Of a DNA stretch of 15,914 nt, positions 5,575-12,625 are shown in pieces; within the stretch, counting starts at the first letter, position 1; each line of letters starts with the position of its first letter. Made by a program: the position numbers and the translations under genes. The notes beneath the pieces are model-generated. The model was not told the origin of the DNA, ran no database searches, and saw only the letters and a program-made list of their open reading frames with translations. The stretch is from Candidatus Curtissbacteria bacterium (GTDB lineage Bacteria > Patescibacteriota > Microgenomatia > Curtissbacterales > GWA2-41-24): the NCBI GenBank assembly GCA_030688205.1, contig JAUYIQ010000070.1, positions 1 to 15,914 on the forward strand, written 5' to 3'.

Positions 5575-6437
5575 TTAACTTTTATTAAATTGTAACCAAG
5601 GGATATTAATTTTTCAGGTTTCGGGTGGTAGGCAATAATCATGCCTGCGCCTTCTTTTCTGCCTCCTGCTCCCGTAATTTTTGCGGCTCCACCTATTTGT
5701 TCAATTTGTCTTACAATTTCAAGTGCGCTTTTGGAAATTACTCCCAGGGTTGCCAGGTTTTTGTGAGCAGCTTTTATTATTCTTGTAAATTCATCCTGAT
5801 CGGCACTTTTTAAAACGTTGAACATCGTTTTTGTTAACTCTTCCTGTGAGTTGCAAAACTGTTTGAATTTTTTATTGGGAACACTTTTTAATACGAATTC
5901 AACCATTTGTTTGGTGGTTTCTTTGGGCGTTCCGGAGTGAATTAAAAAGAGTCCAAGTTTTCTGGAAATTTTTATGTCCAGCGGTATGGAAATTATTAAC
6001 TCGGGGTTTTCTTTTCTGTACCAGAGGATTTTTCCCTGAATTACAGTTAATAAATCTGATCCAGATGGGAAACCATGAAATACCCTTTCGCCTTCTAGAG
6101 CAATTTGGAATATTTCATCTTGAGATGCTTTGATGTTTTGCATTTTTAACAATGCTTGAGATAGGGATGCACAGAGGGCTGCCGATGACCCAAGCCCAGA
6201 ACCTGTGGGGATGTTGGAGACAATTTTCAGAGAGTAATTTGGGATTTTTATGTTAAATCTTTTTTCAATTGCCAATTCTATTGCTTTTTGAAATTGTTCT
6301 TTCTTAACTTTTGTCTTTGTCTTTTGGATAAAGACAGTAAGCGAAAGGTTGATGGGAAAAAGAATTGCAGGTTTACCTACAATCGCACTGTATTCGCCAA
6401 TAAGATGAATTTTCCCAGGAGCCGAGGCTTTGATCAT
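5571..6437 (-). CDS. mvk: Mevalonate kinase (GHMP family)
   Basis: Phosphorylates mevalonate to mevalonate 5-phosphate. It is 288 residues with GHMP motifs in order: APGKIHLIGEYSAIVGKPAI (6-25), PTGSGLGSSAALCASL (77-92, ATP phosphate loop), EGERVFHGFPSGSD (115-128, with E117 and catalytic D128 at the 11-residue spacing known for MVK) and KITGAGGRKEGAGM near the C-terminus. The HGxPSGxD motif marks mevalonate kinase rather than phosphomevalonate kinase, although GEY in the first motif is a feature shared with phosphomevalonate kinases (mevalonate kinases usually have GEH). The start overlaps the DUF35 stop and the stop overlaps the Nudix start, both by four bases, giving tight coupling. If the call is right, the cluster has one GHMP mevalonate kinase and no second kinase of this fold before the decarboxylase. 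Confidence 0.86.
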   Translation of the reverse strand: MIKASAPGKIHLIGEYSAIVGKPAILFPINLSLTVFIQKTKTKVKKEQFQKAIELAIEKRFNIKIPNYSLKIVSNIPTGSGLGSSAALCASLSQALLKMQNIKASQDEIFQIALEGERVFHGFPSGSDLLTVIQGKILWYRKENPELIISIPLDIKISRKLGLFLIHSGTPKETTKQMVEFVLKSVPNKKFKQFCNSQEELTKTMFNVLKSADQDEFTRIIKAAHKNLATLGVISKSALEIVRQIEQIGGAAKITGAGGRKEGAGMIIAYHPKPEKLISLGYNLIKVK

Positions 6438-6742
6438 TTAAGGATTTTGGCTTTTATGCCGTAGCGGATTAATTCTTCGGGTTCTGCGAGGCCAATTCTG
6501 CGAATAACGGTTTTTACTTTGGCCCCAATTCTGATGCTTTTTTCATCACCGTCGATTATTTCCAGCGGTTTTGCAGTTTCGTCTTCGAATTTAACCAACC
6601 CCGTGAAGTAGGGGGTTTGCGCTTCAAAGTCTTGGGGGGCAGCATAGATTCTGGTGAAGCTGGTAACTTTCCCAATTTTGCCCACATCACTGTGCAGGTT
6701 TTTTGATTGTCTCCAGATGTAACTTGGACTGTGATTTTTCAT
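6434..6742 (-). CDS. DUF35 OB-fold protein lacking the zinc ribbon
   Basis: A 102-residue protein matching the OB-fold half of DUF35 proteins: GKIGKVTSFTRIYAAPQDFE (21-40), TPYFTGLVKFED (44-55), IRIGAKVKTVIRRIG (70-84) and RYGIKAKIL. In archaea, DUF35 proteins bridge acetoacetyl-CoA thiolase and HMG-CoA synthase in a complex that passes acetoacetyl-CoA between them, and this gene is adjacent to the thiolase, two genes from the synthase. Recalled archaeal homologues are about 130 residues, with an N-terminal zinc ribbon of four Cys. Here residues 7-20 (PSYIWRQSKNLHSD and nearby) run straight into the OB fold and the whole protein contains no cysteine. The start overlaps the thiolase stop by one base (TAATG). 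Family call good; bridging role inferred from context. Confidence 0.85.
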   Translation of the reverse strand: MKNHSPSYIWRQSKNLHSDVGKIGKVTSFTRIYAAPQDFEAQTPYFTGLVKFEDETAKPLEIIDGDEKSIRIGAKVKTVIRRIGLAEPEELIRYGIKAKILK

Positions 6743-7878
6743 TATATTTGTAATATGTGAACGGCTGCTGTCGCGCCGCTTCCTCCTATATTGTGGGCAA
6801 GGCCAATTTTTGCACTTTTTACCTGCCTTTTTTCAGCCTCGCCTTTTAACTGTTTGGTGATTTCTATGATTTGTTTGATTCCGGTTGCACCTACAGGGTG
6901 GCCGCAGGCTTTGAGACCACCTGAGGTGTTTATCGGTTTTGAACCGCCAAGTTTCGTTGAGCCGTTTGAGATGTATTTACCGCCCCTGCCCTTTGGGCAG
7001 AAGCCTAAATCTTCCATGGCTATTATCTCGGCTATCGTGAAACAGTCGTGGACTTCTGCAACATTTATGTCTGCAGGTGTTATTCCTGCTTGCTTGTATG
7101 CATTCTGGGCTGCAATTTTGGTGGCTAGAATTTCTGTGATGCTCTTTCTTTTTGCAAGACCTACTGTGTCTGTTGCGACAGCACTGGCTGTAATTTGCGG
7201 AGAGTTATTTGTATTTTCAACTGCAGATAGAATAATCGCAGCTGCTCCGTCTGACATTGGAGAGCAGTCAAAAAGAGTAAGCGGAGTTGCAACTGGCGGG
7301 CTTTCCAAAACTTTCTCGATTGTAATTCGGTTCTGAAACTGGGCGTTTTCGTTCAACGATCCATGGTAGTGGTTTTTAACAGCCACATTTGCTAAATCTC
7401 TGCGGGTGGTTTTGAATTTTTGCATATGAGCGTTTGCCATTAGTGCGTAAAGTCCGGGAAAAGTGAGTCCTGCCTGGCGTTCATCTTCGGAGGCAGCACC
7501 CATTAGTCCGGAAGCGACCTCGGCATTTGTGAAGTCCGTCATTTTCTCGACACCGATAACTAAAACATTTTTGGCCTTCCCGGAGAGGATTGACAGATAA
7601 GCGAGGTTGGTGGCAACACCACCGGATGCACATGCGGCTTCTATTGTATAGGCAGGGCAATGTATTTTCAGTATTGATGTGACTTGTGCACCCAAATGGT
7701 TTTGGCCGGTGAGGTTACCGGAAAGCATATTGGCGCAGAAAACCGCATCGATTTGGCCTGGTTCGATTTTACTTTCCAAAATGGCATGGCTGGCAGCTTC
7801 TTCGGCCAAATCATAAAATGACTTGTCCCAAAGTTCCCCAAATTTTGTAATACCGGTACCTATAACTGCGACCTTCAT
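6742..7878 (-). CDS. Acetoacetyl-CoA thiolase, archaeal type
   Basis: Condenses two acetyl-CoA to acetoacetyl-CoA, the first step of the mevalonate pathway. It is a 378-residue thiolase of the archaeal/SCP2-like subfamily. The nucleophilic Cys lies in EAACASGG (C83). The active-site His are in EVHDCFTIAE (H277), GLKACGHPVGATG (C325, H327) and LAHNIGGSGA (H362). The N-terminus MKVAVIGTGITKFGE is family-typical and supports ATG 7878. No Shine-Dalgarno is visible; a 109-base AT-rich repeat region separates it from HMG-CoA synthase upstream, so an internal promoter cannot be excluded. Adjacency to DUF35 and HMG-CoA synthase reproduces the archaeal three-protein module, which argues for biosynthesis rather than fatty-acid oxidation. 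Confidence 0.92.
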   Translation of the reverse strand: MKVAVIGTGITKFGELWDKSFYDLAEEAASHAILESKIEPGQIDAVFCANMLSGNLTGQNHLGAQVTSILKIHCPAYTIEAACASGGVATNLAYLSILSGKAKNVLVIGVEKMTDFTNAEVASGLMGAASEDERQAGLTFPGLYALMANAHMQKFKTTRRDLANVAVKNHYHGSLNENAQFQNRITIEKVLESPPVATPLTLFDCSPMSDGAAAIILSAVENTNNSPQITASAVATDTVGLAKRKSITEILATKIAAQNAYKQAGITPADINVAEVHDCFTIAEIIAMEDLGFCPKGRGGKYISNGSTKLGGSKPINTSGGLKACGHPVGATGIKQIIEITKQLKGEAEKRQVKSAKIGLAHNIGGSGATAAVHILQI

Positions 7879-7880
7879 AA

Positions 7881-7987
7881 ATAATTAATTTTCAGTTTTC
7901 AATTTACAATCAATTTACAATTTATTAATTTTCAAACATTGAATCATTGAAAATTCAATGAAAATTTAAAATTGAGAATTGAAAATT
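7881..7987. repeat. AT-rich heptad-word region between HMG-CoA synthase and thiolase
   Basis: This non-coding spacer is built from related words: TTTTCAG, TTTTCAA and TTTACAA on the left, and ATTGAGA and ATTGAAA on the right, many at 7-base spacing. It also has an exact 11-bp tandem repeat, CAATTTACAAT (7900-7910, 7911-7921). The left-hand words are roughly the reverse complement of the right-hand ones, so the spacer can fold; one example is CATTGA paired with TCAATG around 7938-7960. It interrupts an otherwise gapless operon. Confidence 0.65.
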
Positions 7988-9031
7988 TCATAGATGGTAG
8001 TTTCTGCTTTTGACTATTTTTAGATAGTGCGCGTAGTCGCAGTATTTAATTTTGTCCAGTTGATCTGCGACTTTATTTTGGATGGTTTTTTGGTAGGCAG
8101 TAATTCCTGGCGTTGTTTCTATGGCAAAAGCATCGCTTCCCGCACCGGAACCATAAGAGCAAACGAAGATTTTCTGGTTCGGTTTGGCAATATCTAACAC
8201 TTTTGCCAGTCCCATGAGGGATGATGCAGAGTAGGGGTTACCGATGTCTTTAATGATAAATCCGGGTTCGATTTGCTTTGGGGTAAAACCAAGTTTTTTT
8301 GCAACCTGGGTCGGGAATTTACTGTTTGGCATATGGAAAACTGCGTAAGCGAAATCGCCGGGTTTGGCTTTAAGTTTTTCAAGAAGTTGCAAAGATGCTG
8401 ATTCGATGTGATGAAAATATGCAGGTTCGCCTGTAAATCTACCACCGTGGCTTGGATATTTCTGACCGTCTCGTCTCCAGAAATCGGGAGTATTGGAAGA
8501 ATATGAAGTAAATGCATAAACTCTGGCAATTGCGTTTTGGGAGTTTAGGATAAAGGCGGCTGCGCCGCTTGCTGCAGTGTATTCAAGAGGATCTCCGGGA
8601 CGGGATTGGGCGGTGTCGCTGCCGATTACCAGGCCATAGATATTTTTAGTTTTGGTAATGCCGGCCACAAGTTCCAAAGCAGCAGTTGCCGCTTTACAAG
8701 CAAATTCCGTATCCAGCGCCTGATAATTATTCCCGACACCTAAGATATCTCCGACAATTGTCGATGAGGGCTTAACGGAATACGGGTGTGATTCCGAACC
8801 TACAATTATTGCTTCCAGTTGGGTTGGCAAAATATTGGCACGTTCTATTGCCTGGATGGCAGCTTCTGCCGCCATAGTGACAGAGTCTTCGTCTGCACTG
8901 GCCACGGATTTTTGGAAAATTCCCAGATTTTTTTCAATTTCCCGCGCATTTTTATTCCAAAAGTTGGCAATGTCTGCAACTTTCAGTCGTAGATACGGGA
9001 TATACGTGCCGTATGAAACTATGCCTGTCAT
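7988..9031 (-). CDS. Hydroxymethylglutaryl-CoA synthase, archaeal type
   Basis: Adds acetyl-CoA to acetoacetyl-CoA to give HMG-CoA. It is 347 residues with archaeal-type motifs: GIVSYGTYIP (3-12), IIVGSESHPYSVKPSS (75-90, E80), TEFACKAATAALE (108-120, nucleophile C112), TPDFWRRDGQ (181-190), HGGRFTGEPAYF (195-206), VFHMPNSKFP (231-240, H233) and SYGSGAGSDAF. I chose ATG 9031 because MTGIVSYGTYIP is the usual N-terminus. A longer frame from TTG 9085 would add 18 residues encoded almost entirely by a tandem heptad array and would overlap the end of the reductase gene. No Shine-Dalgarno precedes ATG 9031, so how translation starts is unclear. It sits between the reductase and the thiolase/DUF35 pair. 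Confidence 0.92.
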   Translation of the reverse strand: MTGIVSYGTYIPYLRLKVADIANFWNKNAREIEKNLGIFQKSVASADEDSVTMAAEAAIQAIERANILPTQLEAIIVGSESHPYSVKPSSTIVGDILGVGNNYQALDTEFACKAATAALELVAGITKTKNIYGLVIGSDTAQSRPGDPLEYTAASGAAAFILNSQNAIARVYAFTSYSSNTPDFWRRDGQKYPSHGGRFTGEPAYFHHIESASLQLLEKLKAKPGDFAYAVFHMPNSKFPTQVAKKLGFTPKQIEPGFIIKDIGNPYSASSLMGLAKVLDIAKPNQKIFVCSYGSGAGSDAFAIETTPGITAYQKTIQNKVADQLDKIKYCDYAHYLKIVKSRNYHL

Positions 9032-9033
9032 AA

Positions 9034-9067
<34 letters not shown>

Positions 9068-9068
9068 T

Positions 9069-10226
9069 TCATGATTTTCGGCCAAGCTTTTTATGAGCAG
9101 TAGCTAGTGTGCCTTGAGCTAGGCTTGCCAAAAGAGAGAGTTCGCCTGCAAGGACCGTTGCAGCTACAACTTCGGCAAATTTTAGCACATCACCTTGTCC
9201 GGCAATGCCCATTACAGAAAGGGCTTCTTTTTGTGTGGGAAGATGTGTTCCTCCGCCCACACTTCCGATTACCAGAGATGGAAGATAGACGGAAAAGACT
9301 AAATCACCTTTTTCGTCAACTTCAGCGGTGGTAACACCAAGGCTGCCTTCAACTGTGTGTGCTATGTCCTGACCGCAGGCCGTAAAAATTGCCGCAATTA
9401 TATTTGCGTAGTGGGCATTGAAACCAATTGATCCGCTTGCAATTGAACCTAACTGGCATTTAACTCTGACCACTTCTGCAAGTTTTTCCGGGGTTATTTT
9501 AAGAATTGAGCTTAGAATATCTTTTTTGATTGTAACTTGAGCCCAAGCCCGTTTGCCCCGGCCGGAAATAAAGTTAAGCCAGGCGGGTTTTTTGTCGATA
9601 TCAAAGTTGCCGGCAATAGACAAACATTTTGCGCCTGTTTTTGCCTCAATTACTTTTATGATTTCGTCTGTTGCAAATGTGGCCATATTCATACCCATGG
9701 CATCTTTGGTATCGAAGTAAAAACGTACAAAAAGATTGTTGGCGATAATTGTCGTGTCTGCTTTTGTAAGTCTGAGGTGGGAGGAAGTTTTTTGAGCAAC
9801 AGTATTTAATTTTGATAAGTTTTTTTCGATAAAGTCTTTGGTTTTTTTGGAGTGTGTGATGCTTTTAGTTTTAAAAACAGGGCCTCTTGTGATGCCTACA
9901 TTTTCAATTAAAATGTCTGCTCCTCCAGAAAGTGATATAGCTTTACAACCGCGGGATATTGAAGCGGTTAAAGCACCTTCTGTTGTGGCCAGGGGGATGT
10001 AAGAGTGCATAGTGCGTAGTGCAGAGTGGATAGTGATGGGGCCTGCCACAGCGAGAGGGACTTGTGTTGCACCGATTAAATTTTCGACATTGCGGCCAGT
10101 GACTTCTTGTTCATCGAAGTTAAACTGCGAGATTTGAGGAAGTTCGATTTTGAGTTCTTTCTCTAAAAAAATACGCCTTGCCTTGGCACTGCCAATTTCC
10201 CTTAAAGAAACTTTTCTGCTTTTCAT
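9069..10226 (-). CDS. hmgA: HMG-CoA reductase, class I
   Basis: Reduces HMG-CoA to mevalonate with NADPH, the committed step. It is a soluble 385-residue class I enzyme with no membrane anchor. The catalytic tetrad is visible: E83 in ATTEGAL, K212 in DKKPAWLNF, D287 in ACGQDIA, and H378 in TAHKKLGRKS near the C-terminus. DAMGMNM (175-181) and GSVGGGT are cofactor and substrate motifs. Between VAGPITI and YIPLATTEG lies an extra loop, HSALRTMHS (67-75), encoded by a heptad array. ATG 10226 is preferred over an in-frame TTG at 10238, which lies inside the predicted -10 box. It is the first gene of the mevalonate cluster, divergent from the prenyl synthase unit. Confidence 0.94.
   Translation of the reverse strand: MKSRKVSLREIGSAKARRIFLEKELKIELPQISQFNFDEQEVTGRNVENLIGATQVPLAVAGPITIHSALRTMHSYIPLATTEGALTASISRGCKAISLSGGADILIENVGITRGPVFKTKSITHSKKTKDFIEKNLSKLNTVAQKTSSHLRLTKADTTIIANNLFVRFYFDTKDAMGMNMATFATDEIIKVIEAKTGAKCLSIAGNFDIDKKPAWLNFISGRGKRAWAQVTIKKDILSSILKITPEKLAEVVRVKCQLGSIASGSIGFNAHYANIIAAIFTACGQDIAHTVEGSLGVTTAEVDEKGDLVFSVYLPSLVIGSVGGGTHLPTQKEALSVMGIAGQGDVLKFAEVVAATVLAGELSLLASLAQGTLATAHKKLGRKS
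10004..10038 (-). repeat. Heptad array inside the HMG-CoA reductase gene
   Basis: Five 7-bp units occupy 10004-10038: AGTGCAT, AGTGCGT, AGTGCAG, AGTGGAT, AGTGATG. The AGTG core is shared with the intergenic AGTGAAT array at 9037-9067. On the coding strand it encodes ITIHSALRTMHS, replacing the short turn normally found before the conserved YIPLATTEG segment. Confidence 0.75.
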
Positions 10227-10237
10227 AAGGAAGGGCA

Positions 10238-10266
10238 ATTTTAGCAGATTTTGGTAACTTTCCCAA
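10238..10266 (-). promoter_or_regulatory. Putative promoter of the mevalonate operon
   Basis: On the minus strand, TTGGGA (10266-10261) and TAAAAT (10243-10238) are separated by exactly 17 bases. A start about 7 bases downstream gives a leader of only about 5 bases before ATG 10226. It overlaps the promoter of the divergent fusion gene within a 64-base intergenic region, so the two units may be expressed in a linked or mutually exclusive way. Confidence 0.55.
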
Positions 10267-10280
10267 AAATATGTTATTTT
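10251..10280 (+). promoter_or_regulatory. Putative promoter of the IDI/prenyl synthase unit
   Basis: TTGGTA (10251-10256) and an extended -10, TG (10272-10273), one base, then TATTTT (10275-10280), are 18 bases apart. The predicted start is about 4 bases before ATG 10291, again near-leaderless. No Shine-Dalgarno is visible before this ATG. Its -35 lies within the spacer of the opposite-strand promoter. Confidence 0.45.
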
Positions 10281-10290
10281 ACTGCGTGCT

Positions 10291-11865
10291 ATGGAAGATC
10301 AGACTTTGATTTTGGTTGATGAAAAGGATAAATTTTTGGGGTATTCTCAAAAGGAGATTTGTCATACAGGTCGAGGTATAAGGCACAGAGCTTTTGTAAC
10401 GGCGCTTTTTGATAAACAAAATAGAATTCTGCTTCAAAGAAGAAAACATAGGTTATTTAACAATTTGTGGGATCTGACTGCAATTTCCCATCCACTGCAC
10501 ACAAAAAGTTCCGACGAGACTTATCAGCAGGCTAGCGATAGGGCACTTTTAAAAGAATTAGGAGTTAAAAATGTTCCGGTTAAAAAGGTTGGGGAATTTA
10601 ACTACTATGCACGTGACGGTAAGAACTGCGAGAACGAGTATTGTGCTGTTTTGGTGGGTAATTATGATGGACCTTTCAGCGCTAACAAAAAAGAAACATA
10701 CGGTGCAAAATGGGTTAAATTTTCGGATTTCCTAAAAGATATCAAAAATAACCCCAAAAAATATACTCCATGGGCAAGACTGGCTATAAAACAACTTACA
10801 TCTGCCAATGCGCAAGCTGCTACCCATAGCCTTTTAAAAATAGAACTTGCAAATTTTCTAAAAATTTTTGAACCTTACGCTAAACAATATTTTTCTAAAA
10901 AGATTAAAGAGGGAAGTAACTACTCTCCCCTGATCCGGCGATTTTATGAGGACTTGGCGGATTTTGTAGCAGGCGGAAAGAAGTTAAGAGCCTTTTTGGT
11001 TTATCTCGGGTCCAGGGTTGGGGGGATGCAGGAGAACTCGAGTATTTTGCCTTTGGCACTTGCAACAGAGTTATTCCACAATTTTCTTTTAATTCATGAT
11101 GACATTATTGATAAATCTGACAGGCGACACGGAAAGCCGGCAATTCACATGCGGTACGAGAAAAAGTTTGGCGCACATTATGGTTTGAGCCAAGCGATGT
11201 TGATAGGAGACATTGCCTGTTTTGAGGCTTTTGGGCTTATTAATTCTTCTCAAATTAGTGATCCTTTGAAAAGTGCCGTAAGTTCAAAATTTTCAGAAGT
11301 TTTGCTGGAAACAGGTTATGGTGAAGCACTTGATGTCGAAAATTCGTATAGGAAACCTAAAATCAAGGACATCTGGCAGGTAACAGATTTAAAAACTGCA
11401 AGGTATAGCTTTGTCGGCCCAATAACAATTGGTGCTTTAGTTTCCGGTGCAAGTGCAAAACAAATTAGGGCAATCGAAAACTTCGGAAAGCTGGTCGGAA
11501 AAGCCTATCAGCTTCAGGATGATATTCTAGGGGTTTTTGGAGATGAAAAAGTGTTGGGTAAATCGACACTTTCAGATATGCGTGAGGGGAAAAATACTAT
11601 TTTGATTCACAAAGCGAGGGAGATGGCAAAGGTTGATGGGAAAAAGCAGATTTTGAGAGTGTGGGGGAGTGCAAAAGCAAACAGAAAAGAGTTGATACAA
11701 ATTCAGAAAATTATCTGCGAAAGCGGAGTTTTGTCGTGGTGTGAAAGGGAAAAATCTAAACTGGTTGGAGAGGCCGTTCGTATAACGGATAGGATTAGCG
11801 CCGATTTTGAACTTGTGCAGATATTTGTACAGCTTGCAAATTATTCAGCGAACCGTGTAAATTAA
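10291..11865 (+). CDS. Fusion: IPP isomerase-like Nudix domain + polyprenyl diphosphate synthase
   Basis: A 524-residue two-domain protein. Residues 1-168 match type I IPP isomerase: H25, H32, H67 and ENEYC with E114 and E116, plus W161, at almost the same residue numbers as in E. coli Idi. However, the catalytic Cys position, usually NSVCGHP or TCCSHP, reads LTAISHP, so Ile65 replaces Cys. Residues about 180-524 are an all-trans polyprenyl synthase: GGKKLRAF (228-235), first Asp-rich motif DDIID (270-274), KTARYSF (368-373 region) and second motif QLQDDILGVFGDEK (407-420). A Phe (F265) five residues before DDIID is the pattern of archaeal-type geranylgeranyl diphosphate synthases, suggesting a short C20-type product. 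The fusion would couple DMAPP formation to chain elongation if the isomerase works. ATG 10291 follows a near-leaderless promoter. Confidence 0.88.
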   Translation: MEDQTLILVDEKDKFLGYSQKEICHTGRGIRHRAFVTALFDKQNRILLQRRKHRLFNNLWDLTAISHPLHTKSSDETYQQASDRALLKELGVKNVPVKKVGEFNYYARDGKNCENEYCAVLVGNYDGPFSANKKETYGAKWVKFSDFLKDIKNNPKKYTPWARLAIKQLTSANAQAATHSLLKIELANFLKIFEPYAKQYFSKKIKEGSNYSPLIRRFYEDLADFVAGGKKLRAFLVYLGSRVGGMQENSSILPLALATELFHNFLLIHDDIIDKSDRRHGKPAIHMRYEKKFGAHYGLSQAMLIGDIACFEAFGLINSSQISDPLKSAVSSKFSEVLLETGYGEALDVENSYRKPKIKDIWQVTDLKTARYSFVGPITIGALVSGASAKQIRAIENFGKLVGKAYQLQDDILGVFGDEKVLGKSTLSDMREGKNTILIHKAREMAKVDGKKQILRVWGSAKANRKELIQIQKIICESGVLSWCEREKSKLVGEAVRITDRISADFELVQIFVQLANYSANRVN

Positions 11866-11873
11866 GTTTCAGC

Positions 11874-11902
11874 TTGAAAAAGATGTAGAATATTGATATC
11901 CT
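11874..11902 (+). promoter_or_regulatory. Putative promoter upstream of uppS
   Basis: TTGAAA (11874-11879) and TATCCT (11897-11902) are 17 bases apart, with an extended TG (11894-11895). Transcription from about 11909 would include the GAAGGG ribosome binding site at 11917-11922, which lies 10 bases before GTG 11933. It would exclude the alternative TTG at 11903. Confidence 0.4.
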
Positions 11903-11932
11903 TTGGGTTATCCCACGAAGGGTCTTTTTATA

Positions 11933-12622
11933 GTGATTAAAGCAATTCCAAAACATGTTGTAATTATTCCCGACGGTAATCGTCGTTGGGCAAAAAAGCA
12001 CCACTTGGAATCTGTGGAAGGCCACAAGAAGGGCTTGGAAACTGCTTTAGAAGTTGTGAAAGGTTCGAGAAGCCTTGGAGTTAAGGTATTAACTTTGTGG
12101 GGATTTTCGACAGAGAATTGGGAGAGGAAACCGTTGGAAGTCAGATATCTGATGAAAATTTATGCACAGTTTTTCAAAAATCATTTGCGCGATTTGGTAA
12201 AAGAAGGCGTTAGATTTAACTGGATTGGAAGACGGGATCGGGTTCCAATGCTTCTAAGACGCGTATTAGAAAAGATTGAGAAGGAAACTGCTAAAAACTC
12301 TCAGTATGTCTTAAACATTTGCATTGATTATGGAGGACGCGACGAGATTGTCAGAGCATTCAAAAAGATTGTGTCTAAGAAAATTTCTCCTTCTAAGATA
12401 AACGAAAGCCTGATTTCTTCTTTTATGGATACAGCAGGGCAACCGGATCCGGATCTTCTGATAAGAACTTCCGGTGAGGCTAGAACCTCCGGCATGATGC
12501 CATGGCAGACAGCATACACGGAACTTTACTTTTCGAAGCTATTTTTCCCAGATTTTTCGGTTGTCGAGCTTAAGCGGGCACTAGCCGATTTTGCCCGCAG
12601 GCAAAGACGCTATGGGCAGTAA
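11933..12622 (+). CDS. uppS: Isoprenyl (undecaprenyl-type) diphosphate synthase, cis type
   Basis: Adds IPP units in cis configuration to an all-trans primer to make the polyprenyl diphosphate lipid carrier used in cell wall and surface polysaccharide synthesis. With GTG 11933 the protein is 229 residues, normal for the family. Motifs: HVVIIPDGNRRWA (8-20, catalytic Asp D14), WGFSTENWERKPLEV, NICIDYGGRDEI, and DLLIRTSGEARTSGMM followed by PWQTAYTELYF. The PDGNRRWA variant is as common in archaeal and eukaryotic members as MDGNGRWA is in E. coli. A longer frame from TTG 11903 adds ten residues, but GTG 11933 has a GAAGGG site and fits the family N-terminus. It lies directly after the prenyl synthase that would supply its primer and 3 bases before the sugar isomerase gene. 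Product length cannot be read from the sequence. Confidence 0.92.
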   Translation: MIKAIPKHVVIIPDGNRRWAKKHHLESVEGHKKGLETALEVVKGSRSLGVKVLTLWGFSTENWERKPLEVRYLMKIYAQFFKNHLRDLVKEGVRFNWIGRRDRVPMLLRRVLEKIEKETAKNSQYVLNICIDYGGRDEIVRAFKKIVSKKISPSKINESLISSFMDTAGQPDPDLLIRTSGEARTSGMMPWQTAYTELYFSKLFFPDFSVVELKRALADFARRQRRYGQ

Positions 12623-12625
12623 ATC

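Noticed and set aside
5571..6437. Phosphomevalonate kinase instead of mevalonate kinase
   Set aside because: The GEY in motif 1 is suggestive, but HGFPSGSD and the E-to-D spacing of 11 match mevalonate kinase, and the pathway would otherwise lack that step.
6791..7336. Long plus-strand ORF opposite the thiolase, and similar antisense ORFs elsewhere
   Set aside because: They lie wholly over well-supported genes, show no family motifs and have compositions expected of antisense shadows.
10224..10238. TTG 10238 as start of HMG-CoA reductase
   Set aside because: It falls inside the predicted -10 box and adds only MPFL; ATG 10226 fits the promoter better.
11903..11932. TTG 11903 as start of uppS
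   Set aside because: It lies at the promoter -10 and lacks a ribosome binding site; GTG 11933 has GAAGGG and a family-typical N-terminus.
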